A stretch of DNA of 5,095 nucleotides from Micrococcales bacterium UBA3913 (lineage in GTDB: Bacteria > Actinomycetota > Actinomycetes > Actinomycetales > Microbacteriaceae). The stretch covers positions 1 through 5,095 of the forward strand of contig DGEZ01000103.1 of the NCBI GenBank assembly GCA_002391425.1, in the 5' to 3' direction. Under the pieces are notes generated by a model, which had not been told where the DNA came from, made no database searches, and was given only the letters and a program-made list of their open reading frames with translations. Shown piece after piece: positions 1 through 5,023 of this stretch (the stretch's first letter is position 1; each line of letters opens with the position of its first letter). The translations under genes and the position numbers were made by a program.

Positions 1-19
1 AGATGTGTATAAGAGACAG
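1..19 (+). other. Residual Tn5/Nextera mosaic-end adapter (artefact)
   Basis: The first 19 bases, AGATGTGTATAAGAGACAG, are exactly the transposase mosaic end used in tagmentation libraries. It lies at the very edge of the window and interrupts treZ: in the treZ frame the adapter reads into a TAA stop at bases 10-12, and treZ coding sense starts immediately after it. This fits untrimmed adapter read-through that was built into the contig end. It should not be annotated as genomic or as a natural transposon. Confidence 0.97.
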
Positions 20-516
20 CCCCCATGCTGTTCATGGGGGAGGAGTGGGGTGCGACCACGCCCTGGCAGTTCTTCACCTCGCATCCCGAGGAGGATCTCG
101 GGCGCATTGTCGCTGAGGGCCGCGTCACCGAGTTCGAGCGGATGTCATGGGACACAAGCGTGGTTCCGAACCCTCAGGACCCGGAGACGTTCTTCCGCAG
201 CCGCCTCGATAGGTCTGAGCGGGACTCCCCGACCGGCCAGCGCCTGCTGGGGCTGTATCGCGCGCTGCTGCGATTGCGACGGGAGTTTGACACGGAACTC
301 ACCTTCGGTGATCTGTCCGCCCGAAGCGATCGCGAAGGCCGCGTCACGGAGATCACCTGGCCGGGGTGGATGCTGGTCGTGAACCTGTCCGAGCATGACG
401 TCGCGGCGGGTCCGGGGATGCTCAGGCTGTCCTCCCTCGATGGCCCCGCAGCCACCGCTCAGCGCGTCGAGCGGGTGCGCCCGGAGGAGGCGATCATCGC
501 GCAGCTGTCCGTATGA
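20..516 (+). CDS. treZ: Malto-oligosyltrehalose trehalohydrolase, C-terminal fragment
   Basis: TreZ is a cytoplasmic GH13 enzyme. It hydrolyses the linkage that releases trehalose from maltooligosyl-trehalose made by TreY, in the TreYZ route from glycogen or maltodextrin. About 164 residues remain of a protein usually near 570-600. The fragment begins with PMLFMGEEWGATTPWQFFTSH, the hallmark end of the TreZ catalytic barrel. It continues with an FERMSW...VPNPQDPETF segment and a helix LLGLYRALLRLRREF, all typical of TreZ. It ends in a beta-rich C-terminal domain (WPGWMLVVNLS) and a TGA at 514-516. The 5' end is lost to the contig edge at the adapter junction, so the start, promoter and any treX/treY neighbours are not visible. 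The first full codon is at 22-24. It converges on the minus-strand genes. The family call is firm. Whether the intact gene is functional cannot be judged. Confidence 0.9.
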
Positions 517-565
517 CGCCCCGGGTTCCCCTCCGCGCGAGCTCCTCAGGATGGGTGCGGGCTCG

Positions 566-922
566 TCAGGACCGGCCGTGGTCTGCGTCTGACTCCCCGG
601 CGCCGTCGGCGGCATCCGAGATCGACTGATCCGTGCTCTCGGCCTCCGTGCTCTCGGGCGCGGCGGCGGGGGGATCTTCGCGCATGAGCACTGGGATGAA
701 GATCTCGCGGGGCTTTTCCGGGCCGTCGTCGTTGGGCATCATGAGCAGCAGCGTGGCGAACACCACAATCGCGATAATGAAGGCGACTCCGAAGAGAATC
801 AGGCTCATGATGATGTCTCGCGTGGCGATGAAGGTGACGATGCCGGAGAACAGTGCGATTCCGAAGGACAGCAGCAGGGGTTCGAGGGGAGAGATTCGTG
901 CGGCGTTGAGTTTTCTCGCCAT
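566..922 (-). CDS. Small two-helix membrane protein with acidic C-terminal tail
   Basis: This is a protein of 118 residues with no named function that I recognise. Two hydrophobic segments, about residues 12-33 and 37-61, are joined by a tight TRDI turn that predicts a hairpin in the membrane. A hydrophilic tail (residues 62-118) follows, rich in Pro, Ala, Glu, Asp and Ser and probably disordered. The N-terminus MARKLNAAR is basic, which by the positive-inside rule suggests both termini are cytosolic. I chose the ATG at 922-920 because a GGAGG lies 9 nt upstream (936-932). The longer reading frame would begin inside the neighbouring gene with a non-hydrophobic extension. The gene starts 19 nt after the upstream membrane-protein gene and is probably co-transcribed with it and dnaB. 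Small proteins of this shape occur in Micrococcales genomes as conserved hypotheticals (my recollection, not checked). Confidence 0.8.
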   Translation of the reverse strand: MARKLNAARISPLEPLLLSFGIALFSGIVTFIATRDIIMSLILFGVAFIIAIVVFATLLLMMPNDDGPEKPREIFIPVLMREDPPAAAPESTEAESTDQSISDAADGAGESDADHGRS

Positions 923-941
923 GTGCTCTCCCCTCCGAACG

Positions 942-1475
942 CTACAGTTCGCGAGTGCTCCCGCGCCTGACATGAAAGTATCCTAGTCCGGCGATTCCTC
1001 GGAACACGGCCAGGGCGGCCAGGTACATCCCGAACAACCCCACGATGTGCACCGACTCATGCGGCACGATGACGACAGCACAGACGAACACCGCTGCGAT
1101 GACCGCGTACACGTTCTCATCGACCCGTTCCCGGCTCCCGTTCCCGGATCGCGATCCGATCACGGAGATCACCGCCGACACCACCGCCGCCGCGACGAGG
1201 GTGATCAGCAGCCCGAGCGGCTCCGCCCCGATCGCCAGCTGAGCGCCTGCCGCACCGCACACCAGCACTGCTGCCGCGGCATGGGCGCGCTGGACGGGCA
1301 GGACCGTTCTGGACACGCCGCGAAGCACAGCTGTGGCTGCCGCCCAGAGCGCGACCAGGATCATTCCTCCGGTCGCCGTGTGGGCCGGTGTGAATGTTAT
1401 GCACAGAGCCAGGGCCGCCTCGACGCCAGCCAGAGTGAGCGTGAGGACCGCGTCCGAACGCGCGGCCGCGGTCAC
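942..1475 (-). CDS. Multi-pass membrane protein, HdeD/DUF308-like architecture
   Basis: This protein of 177 residues has about six hydrophobic segments (roughly 10-29, 36-51, 66-83, 86-106, 121-137 and 141-161) and short loops. The longest loop, GSRSGNGSRERVDE (107-120), is polar. The first and last helix pairs look alike: each has a proline near a histidine and then a helix ending in AVLRGV (49-54) or AVFRGI (156-161). Such internal duplication resembles HdeD/DUF308 membrane proteins, but I would not assign a function. The start is a GTG at 1475-1473 that overlaps the dnaB stop as GTGA. A GGGAG lies 7 nt upstream (1487-1483) inside the end of dnaB, so translational coupling to the helicase gene is likely. 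The 118-residue membrane protein follows 19 nt downstream. Nothing suggests a direct role in replication. Confidence 0.8.
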   Translation of the reverse strand: MTAAARSDAVLTLTLAGVEAALALCITFTPAHTATGGMILVALWAAATAVLRGVSRTVLPVQRAHAAAAVLVCGAAGAQLAIGAEPLGLLITLVAAAVVSAVISVIGSRSGNGSRERVDENVYAVIAAVFVCAVVIVPHESVHIVGLFGMYLAALAVFRGIAGLGYFHVRRGSTREL

Positions 1476-2875
1476 GGGTGCGCTCCCGGCGGCGGTGGCG
1501 GGGTGTACGCCTGGGGAGCGGTAATGAGATTCGCAAACCGCGAGTACATTCCCTGAAAAGCCACGGGGATCGTTTTCTGCGGACCATTACGGTTCTTGGC
1601 CACAATAATGTCCGCCTCACCAGCGCGCGGGTCGTTGGCGTCGAAACTTCCCGGCGGCCGGTGCAAGAGCATCACAATGTCTGCGTCCTGCTCCAGCGAT
1701 CCCGATTCGCGCAAGTCGGAGATCGCCGGCAGTTTATCTTGGCGCTGGTCCGGATTCCTGTTCAGCTGGGAAAGCGCCACCACCGGCACCTCGAGCTCTT
1801 TGGCCAGCAACTTCAGCGAGCGGGAGAACTCACTGACCTCCTGCTGTCGGCTCTCCACCTTCTTGCCGGAGGTCATCAACTGCAGGTAGTCGATGATGAT
1901 CAGCTCCAGTCCCATCTGCTGGCGGAGTCTGCGGCACTTGGCACGGATCTCGGGCAGGGTCATATTCGGGGAATCATCGATGAACAGCGGAGCATCGTTC
2001 ACCTTCGCCTGGGTACTCGCGATCGTACGCCACTGCTCCTGGGAGATCTCCCCCTTGTGCATGCGGTCCAGGGGGATCTGCGCCTCTGCGGAGAGCAGCC
2101 GCATGGCGATCTCCGTCTTGCCCATCTCGAGGGAGAACAGAATGGCCGGCTTCTGAGAGCGGATTGTCGCCGCACGGGCGAAGTCGAGGGCCAGGGTCGA
2201 CTTGCCCAGGCCAGGTCGAGCTGCGACGATGATGAGCTGCCCGGGGTGTAGCCCGTTTGTGAGTTTGTCCAGCTCCGTAATGCCTGTGGGGACGCCGGTA
2301 AACTTCCCTCCGTGGCTTTGCGCGACCTCGATCTCCTTGACGGCTGCCTCAGCCGCCACGGATAGCGGCAAGTAGTCTTGAGTGTTCTTCGCCGACGAGA
2401 CGGCGTAAACCTCGGCCTGGGCCGTGTTCAGCAGGTCGTCGACGTCTCCCTCGCTCGCGTACCCCATCTGCGCGATCCGCGTGCCCACCTCCACGAGCCT
2501 GCGCAGAATCGCCTTCTGCTTGACGATGCCGGCGTAGTATCCCGCATTGGCCGCCGTCGGCACGACGGAGGTCAGGCTATGTAGATACTCCGCGCCACCA
2601 GCTCTACTGGCCTGGCCACCGCGGGTGAGTTCATCGGAGACACTGATCACATCCGTGGGCTCGCCCCGCGAGTACAGATCCAGGATCGCCTTGTAGATGA
2701 TCTCGTGTTTCGGCACGTAGAAGTCATCGGCTTGCACTTCTTCGATGACATCGGCGACGGCATCCTTGCTGATGAGCATCCCGCCGATCGTGGACTGCTC
2801 AGCGAGCATGTCGTAGGGAGGGGTGCGCTCCGTGGTCTCGGACGGGGACACTGCACCAATGTGCGCGATGGACAC
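1472..2875 (-). CDS. dnaB: Replicative DNA helicase DnaB
   Basis: DnaB is the hexameric 5'-to-3' helicase that unwinds the replication fork and binds DnaG primase. The predicted protein has 467 residues, a normal length. The N-terminal DnaB domain covers about 18-120. A linker then leads to the RecA-like motor (about 190-450). Visible motifs are Walker A ARPGLGKST (219-227, Lys225), the catalytic Glu250 in SLEM, Walker B IIIDYLQL (326-333, Asp329), SQLNR (369-373), DLRESG (387-392) and the KNRNGP loop (427-432) that contains the likely arginine finger. No intein interrupts the ATPase motifs, although some actinobacterial dnaB genes carry one. The start is a GTG at 2875-2873, giving MSIAHIG as in relatives, with AAGGAGG 4 nt upstream. 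The frame stays open upstream, with an ATG at 2950. The C-terminus is proline-rich (459-463) and overlaps the next gene. A terminator separates it from rplI, so it needs its own promoter. Confidence 0.97.
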   Translation of the reverse strand: MSIAHIGAVSPSETTERTPPYDMLAEQSTIGGMLISKDAVADVIEEVQADDFYVPKHEIIYKAILDLYSRGEPTDVISVSDELTRGGQASRAGGAEYLHSLTSVVPTAANAGYYAGIVKQKAILRRLVEVGTRIAQMGYASEGDVDDLLNTAQAEVYAVSSAKNTQDYLPLSVAAEAAVKEIEVAQSHGGKFTGVPTGITELDKLTNGLHPGQLIIVAARPGLGKSTLALDFARAATIRSQKPAILFSLEMGKTEIAMRLLSAEAQIPLDRMHKGEISQEQWRTIASTQAKVNDAPLFIDDSPNMTLPEIRAKCRRLRQQMGLELIIIDYLQLMTSGKKVESRQQEVSEFSRSLKLLAKELEVPVVALSQLNRNPDQRQDKLPAISDLRESGSLEQDADIVMLLHRPPGSFDANDPRAGEADIIVAKNRNGPQKTIPVAFQGMYSRFANLITAPQAYTPPPPPGAHP

Positions 2876-2879
2876 GCTT

Positions 2880-2886
2880 CCTCCTT
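2880..2886 (-). promoter_or_regulatory. Shine-Dalgarno sequence fixing the dnaB GTG start
   Basis: On the minus strand AAGGAGG stands 4 nt before the GTG at 2875-2873. It is a full match to the anti-Shine-Dalgarno core and decides the start in favour of MSIAHIG over the upstream in-frame ATG (2950) and TTG (2983). The spacing is a little short. Confidence 0.75.
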
Positions 2887-2934
2887 CCGTCGATACGGGA
2901 TGCGCGAGTTTCTGCGCCGTCTCACCATGTCTAG

Positions 2935-2965
2935 CACGAGGCCCGGACATCGGCCTCACCTCGTG
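2935..2965 (-). promoter_or_regulatory. Inverted repeat / hairpin in the dnaB 5' leader
   Basis: CACGAGG at 2935-2941 and CCTCGTG at 2959-2965 are perfect 7-bp inverted arms with a 17-nt loop. In a dnaB transcript this would form a hairpin about 60 nt before the GTG start. The loop contains the alternative in-frame ATG at 2950. No U-tract follows, so it is not an intrinsic terminator. A role in mRNA stability or translation is possible but unproven. Confidence 0.35.
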
Positions 2966-3018
2966 AGAAAGAGAGGCACCCAACGAGACTTTATCCAGTG
3001 CGCAACTCAGGGCTGTGA

Positions 3019-3088
3019 ATAACTGTGTGCAAAACGCGGCGTGTTATCCCCAGCAGCGGTATCAGTCCTGGGGATAACTGTGTGGAAA
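3019..3088 (+). repeat. Two-copy direct repeat ATAACTGTGTGSAAA, 55 bp apart
   Basis: ATAACTGTGTGCAAA at 3019-3033 and ATAACTGTGTGGAAA at 3074-3088 match at 14 of 15 bases. Each copy joins the end of one DnaA-box-like site (TTATTCACA or TTATCCCCA on the minus strand) to a second weaker one (TTTTGCACA or ATTTCCACA). The unit is therefore a repeated pair of sites rather than a single box. The 55-bp offset is close to five helical turns, which would put both pairs on the same face of the DNA. Confidence 0.7.
3043..3078. repeat. 11-bp perfect inverted repeat GTTATCCCCAG / CTGGGGATAAC
   Basis: GTTATCCCCAG at 3043-3053 is the exact reverse complement of CTGGGGATAAC at 3068-3078, with a 14-nt spacer. 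The arms contain the two opposed TTATCCCCA boxes. As DNA this is a typical palindromic operator layout or a pair of inverted DnaA sites. As RNA it could form a hairpin, but no U-tract follows on either strand. The same region also holds a smaller palindrome, TTCAC-CTT-GTGAA (3137-3149). Confidence 0.7.
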
Positions 3089-3110
3089 TCACATGAATTC
3101 TACATGAAAT
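3086..3110. other. AT-rich island next to the DnaA-box-like sites
   Basis: This 25-bp stretch has only 6 G/C bases (24%) in a clearly GC-rich window. It contains ACATGAA twice with an 11-bp period (3091-3097 and 3102-3108). On the minus strand it also offers a -10-like TAGAAT (3102-3097), the best -10 candidate I found for dnaB, but no convincing -35 lies 16-18 bp upstream. It could be part of a dnaB promoter or an easily melted element beside DnaA sites. Confidence 0.35.
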
Positions 3111-3250
3111 GCCGCTGTGGACAGGACATTTAGCTATTCACCTTGTGAACAGCCAAGTTTGCTCGACCACTACTTGAGAGTTAACGGCGCGCGTCCAGAT
3201 AGTGACATGGCATGTGGAAAAGCATTGTGGAAAACTGCACATCGTCGGTC

Positions 3251-3283
3251 AAAAAAGGAGGCCCGGCAACGCCGGGCCTCCTT
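3251..3283 (-). terminator. Intrinsic terminator after rplI
   Basis: Perfect 13-bp inverted arms (3255-3267 and 3271-3283, core GGAGGCCCGGC) flank a 3-nt loop. On the minus strand six Ts follow (3256-3251), the first two of which also form the base of the stem. The stem starts 13 nt past the rplI stop. This is a strong Rho-independent terminator that ends the rpsF-ssb-rpsR-rplI transcript and separates it from dnaB. Confidence 0.93.
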
Positions 3284-3296
3284 CACATCGTGGATG

Positions 3297-3752
3297 TCAC
3301 GCCTTCTGGGCAACGACCTCCAGCGTCAGCTGCGCCACGACATCGTCATACACGCGCACCGACGCCTGGTACGTGCCGGTGGACCGGATGCTGGATCCGA
3401 CCTCGATCTTGCGCTTGTCCACCGATCCGATACCCGCGGCCTCCACAGCCTGCGCGACATCGGCCGGCTTTACCGAACCGAACAGTCGACCGGAAGCGCC
3501 CGCCTTCGCCTCCAGACGAATCGTGACAGCCTCGAGGCGCTCCTTGAGAGCCTGCGCCTCCTCAGCGGTCGCAAGGGCACGAGCAGCACGAGCAGCACGG
3601 ATCGCCGCCACTTCCTTTTCGCCGCCGCGCGTCCACGAGACTGCAAAGCCCTGCGGAATCAGGTAGTTGCGCGCATAGCCTGGCTTGACGTCTACGACGT
3701 CGCCCGCCGAGCCCAGCCCGGACACCTCGTGAGTGAGAATGATCTTCGCCAT
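3297..3752 (-). CDS. rplI: 50S ribosomal protein bL9
   Basis: bL9 binds 23S rRNA at the base of the L1 stalk and its long central helix reaches out from the 50S subunit. The product has 151 residues, normal for the family. The N-terminal RNA-binding domain begins MAKIILTHEVSGLG and contains the L9 signature GDVVDVKPGYARNYLIPQG (17-35). A charged, alanine-rich connecting helix spans about 42-75. The C-terminal domain carries GRLFGSV (88-94) and ends LTLEVVAQKA. The ATG at 3752-3750 has GGGAGG 8 nt upstream (3766-3761). The gene follows rpsR by 15 nt and is the last gene before the terminator. Within the helix region a 9-bp tandem repeat (from 3578) encodes repeated Ala-Arg-Ala units. Confidence 0.97.
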   Translation of the reverse strand: MAKIILTHEVSGLGSAGDVVDVKPGYARNYLIPQGFAVSWTRGGEKEVAAIRAARAARALATAEEAQALKERLEAVTIRLEAKAGASGRLFGSVKPADVAQAVEAAGIGSVDKRKIEVGSSIRSTGTYQASVRVYDDVVAQLTLEVVAQKA

Positions 3753-3767
3753 CGTTCAAACCTCCCT

Positions 3768-4022
3768 TTACCGGCCCGAGCCCGCGTACGGCAGCAGAGC
3801 CATCTCGCGTGCGTTCTTCACCGCACGCGCAATCAGGCGCTGCTCCTGCACGGACACGCCCGTGATCCGACGAGCGCGAATCTTTCCGCGCTCAGAAACG
3901 AACTTGCGCAACGTCGCGACATCCTTGTAGTCGATGACGCCGACCTTGATGGTCTTGACCGGGGCGACCTTCGTGTTCTTCTGGTTCCGGTTCTTCCCGC
4001 GGGAATTCCCTTTTCCAGCCAT
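3768..4022 (-). CDS. rpsR: 30S ribosomal protein bS18, cysteine-free form
   Basis: bS18 forms a heterodimer with bS6 on the platform of the 30S subunit. The product has 84 residues and shows the S18 core: IDYKDVATLRKFVSERGKIRA (30-50), RRITGVSVQEQR (51-62) and VKNAREMALLPY (68-79). The N-terminal tail (1-24) is basic. Zinc-type S18 proteins carry a CxxC pair just before the IDYKD motif. Here that stretch reads VKTIKVGV and the whole protein has no cysteine, so it should not bind zinc. The ATG at 4022-4020 has AAGGAG 7 nt upstream (4035-4030). The gene sits 34 nt after ssb and 15 nt before rplI, as expected for this operon. Confidence 0.97.
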   Translation of the reverse strand: MAGKGNSRGKNRNQKNTKVAPVKTIKVGVIDYKDVATLRKFVSERGKIRARRITGVSVQEQRLIARAVKNAREMALLPYAGSGR

Positions 4023-4056
4023 AGTTGTTCTCCTTCAATAAAGCTAAAACGTCACA

Positions 4057-4578
4057 TCAAAATGGGGTGTCATCCAGGCCTTGACCTGGAGTGTTCCACG
4101 CATCCGCAGCGGGCTTCGGTGTCGTCGCCCACACATCCGGGGTTGGATTCGACGCCGCGGACGGGCCTCGCTGGGCGCCCTGACCGAGGCCAGCCGACGG
4201 GCTTGAACCGCCCTGGCTCGACGGGGTCAACGCCGCCCTCTGATAGCGCAGGCTCGGACCGATCTCATCGATATCCAACTCGATCAGGGAACGCTTCTCG
4301 CCCTCAGCAGTCGTGTAGTTGCGCTGCTTGAGCGCACCCATGGCAACCACCCGCGTCCCCTTCTTCAGGGATGCGCCGATGTTCTCGGCAAGATTCCGCC
4401 ACGCCACGCAACGCAGGAACAAAGCATCCCCATCCCGCCACTCTCCCGAGGCGCGGTCGAAGATGCGGGGCGTGGATGCGATCGTGAAACTTGCCCGGGC
4501 AACACCACTTTGGGTGTACTGCATCTCCGGATCCGCAGTCAGGTTACCCGCGATTGTTACGTGGGCCTCGCCTGCCAT
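4057..4578 (-). CDS. ssb: Single-stranded DNA-binding protein
   Basis: SSB coats single-stranded DNA during replication, repair and recombination and recruits partners through its acidic tip. The product has 173 residues. The OB fold (about 3-111) includes VTIAGNLTADPEMQYTQSG (7-25), FTIAST (31-36), RCVAWRNLAENI (56-67) and KKGTRVVAMGAL (72-83). A disordered tail rich in Gly, Ser, Pro and Ala (about 112-168) follows. It ends in DDTPF, the partner-binding tip, in place of the more usual DDIPF or DEPPF. The ATG at 4578-4576 lies only 3 nt after the rpsF stop. The Shine-Dalgarno there is weak (AGGGG), so translation is probably coupled to rpsF. Its place between two ribosomal genes is the common bacterial arrangement and marks it as the housekeeping SSB. 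Confidence 0.96.
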   Translation of the reverse strand: MAGEAHVTIAGNLTADPEMQYTQSGVARASFTIASTPRIFDRASGEWRDGDALFLRCVAWRNLAENIGASLKKGTRVVAMGALKQRNYTTAEGEKRSLIELDIDEIGPSLRYQRAALTPSSQGGSSPSAGLGQGAQRGPSAASNPTPDVWATTPKPAADAWNTPGQGLDDTPF

Positions 4579-4581
4579 GAT

Positions 4582-4929
4582 CTATGCCCCTGCCTGAGCA
4601 GCGGCCTTCGGAGAGCGCAGATCGACAACGGCCTCGTCCGCACGCAGCAGCTTCGTGCGCAGAATCGTTTCCTGAATGTTCAAGAGACGATCGAGCTCGA
4701 GAGCCGTGGCCGACTCGGACTCGAACGTGACCACCACGTAGGTTCCCTCGGTGTGCTTCTTGATCGGGTACGCAAACTTCCGGCGACCCCAGACGTCCAC
4801 GTTCTCCACTGTTCCACCCTCTTTGGGCACAACGGCGAGGAACTTCTCCAGATGAGTGGAGATACTGCGGTCGTCAACAGACGGGTCGATGATAATCATC
4901 ATTTCGTACTTGGTCTGCTTCTGAGACAC
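4582..4929 (-). CDS. rpsF: 30S ribosomal protein bS6
   Basis: bS6 pairs with bS18 and binds the central domain of 16S rRNA on the 30S platform. The product has 115 residues. It begins MSQKQTKYEMMIIIDPSVDD, with the usual KYEMMIIIDP first strand. It contains the S6 hallmark WGRRKFAYPIKKHTEGTY (47-64) and the helix-plus-strand segment LNIQETILRTKLLR (83-96). A short Ala-rich tail follows. The start is a GTG at 4929-4927 with an almost ideal AAGGAGGTG 8 nt upstream (4946-4938). It is the first gene of the cluster and ends 3 nt before ssb. The leader fold that can mask this Shine-Dalgarno suggests control by the S6:S18 complex. Confidence 0.97.
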   Translation of the reverse strand: MSQKQTKYEMMIIIDPSVDDRSISTHLEKFLAVVPKEGGTVENVDVWGRRKFAYPIKKHTEGTYVVVTFESESATALELDRLLNIQETILRTKLLRADEAVVDLRSPKAAAQAGA

Positions 4930-4937
4930 GATTCACC

Positions 4938-4983
4938 CACCTCCTTCGGTCTAAAACGGTGACAGACTCTCTGTCACAGGAGG
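4938..4983 (-). promoter_or_regulatory. Putative S6:S18-type autoregulatory leader of rpsF
   Basis: In the rpsF mRNA, CCUCCU (4983-4978) can pair with the Shine-Dalgarno core AGGAGG (4945-4940). Directly inside lies a perfect 8-bp hairpin, GUGACAGA-GAG-UCUGUCAC (4977-4959). Between the hairpin and the Shine-Dalgarno is a 13-nt one-sided bulge (4958-4946) that contains CCG at 4949-4947, just before the Shine-Dalgarno. Two stacked stems with a CCG-containing bulge upstream of rpsF is the layout described for the S6:S18-binding mRNA motif, in which the protein pair represses its own operon. The structure is read by eye. An alternative is an attenuator, since four Us follow the hairpin. Confidence 0.5.
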
Positions 4984-5023
4984 GTTATTCTCAGTCTCGC
5001 CCCACGGAGGGGGCAACCTGTGC

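Larger units (their letters stand above)
2991..3234. promoter_or_regulatory. Cluster of DnaA-box-like 9-mers upstream of dnaB
   Basis: Compared with the DnaA box TTATCCACA, five 9-mers match at 8 of 9 positions: 3014-3022 (-, TTATTCACA), 3044-3052 (+, TTATCCCCA), 3069-3077 (-, TTATCCCCA), 3213-3221 (-, TTTTCCACA) and 3226-3234 (-, TTTTCCACA). Weaker 7-of-9 matches lie at 2991-2999 (+), 3026-3034 (-), 3081-3089 (-) and 3116-3124 (-, CTGTCCACA, one base from the TTGTCCACA variant). By simple counting about 0.05 matches with no more than one mismatch are expected on both strands of this length. None is a perfect consensus box. The position just before the helicase gene favours a DnaA-linked role such as transcriptional control or titration. 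The canonical actinobacterial oriC lies beside dnaA, which is not in this window. Confidence 0.6.

Noticed and set aside
1..19. Natural transposon end
   Set aside because: It is the engineered hyperactive mosaic end at a contig edge with no transposase or target duplication, so it is a library adapter.
517..565. Bidirectional terminator between treZ and the convergent membrane gene
   Set aside because: I see only short imperfect pairings such as CGAGC/GCTCG and no T-tract on either strand.
145..615. Minus-strand open frame of 156 codons opposite treZ
   Set aside because: It is antisense to clear TreZ sequence and has low-complexity character, so it is a shadow.
923..973. Longer start (MSGAGALANCSVRRGEH) for the 118-residue membrane protein
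   Set aside because: It would begin inside the upstream gene, whereas the internal ATG has a proper Shine-Dalgarno.
1117..1620. Minus-strand open frame of 167 codons spanning the dnaB-membrane protein junction
   Set aside because: It overlaps two better-supported genes in another frame and is dominated by Arg and Gly with no domain.
2170..2230. Possible intein insertion at the DnaB Walker A site
   Set aside because: The motor domain reads straight through Walker A with normal protein length, so no intein is present.
1478..2251. Plus-strand open frame of 257 codons opposite dnaB
   Set aside because: It is fully antisense to the conserved helicase motor domain and its composition is that of a reverse-frame shadow.
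3117..4331. Long plus-strand open frame of 404 codons
   Set aside because: It runs antisense across rplI, rpsR and most of ssb. Its protein is Arg/Ser/His-rich with no recognisable domain, as expected for a GC-rich shadow frame.
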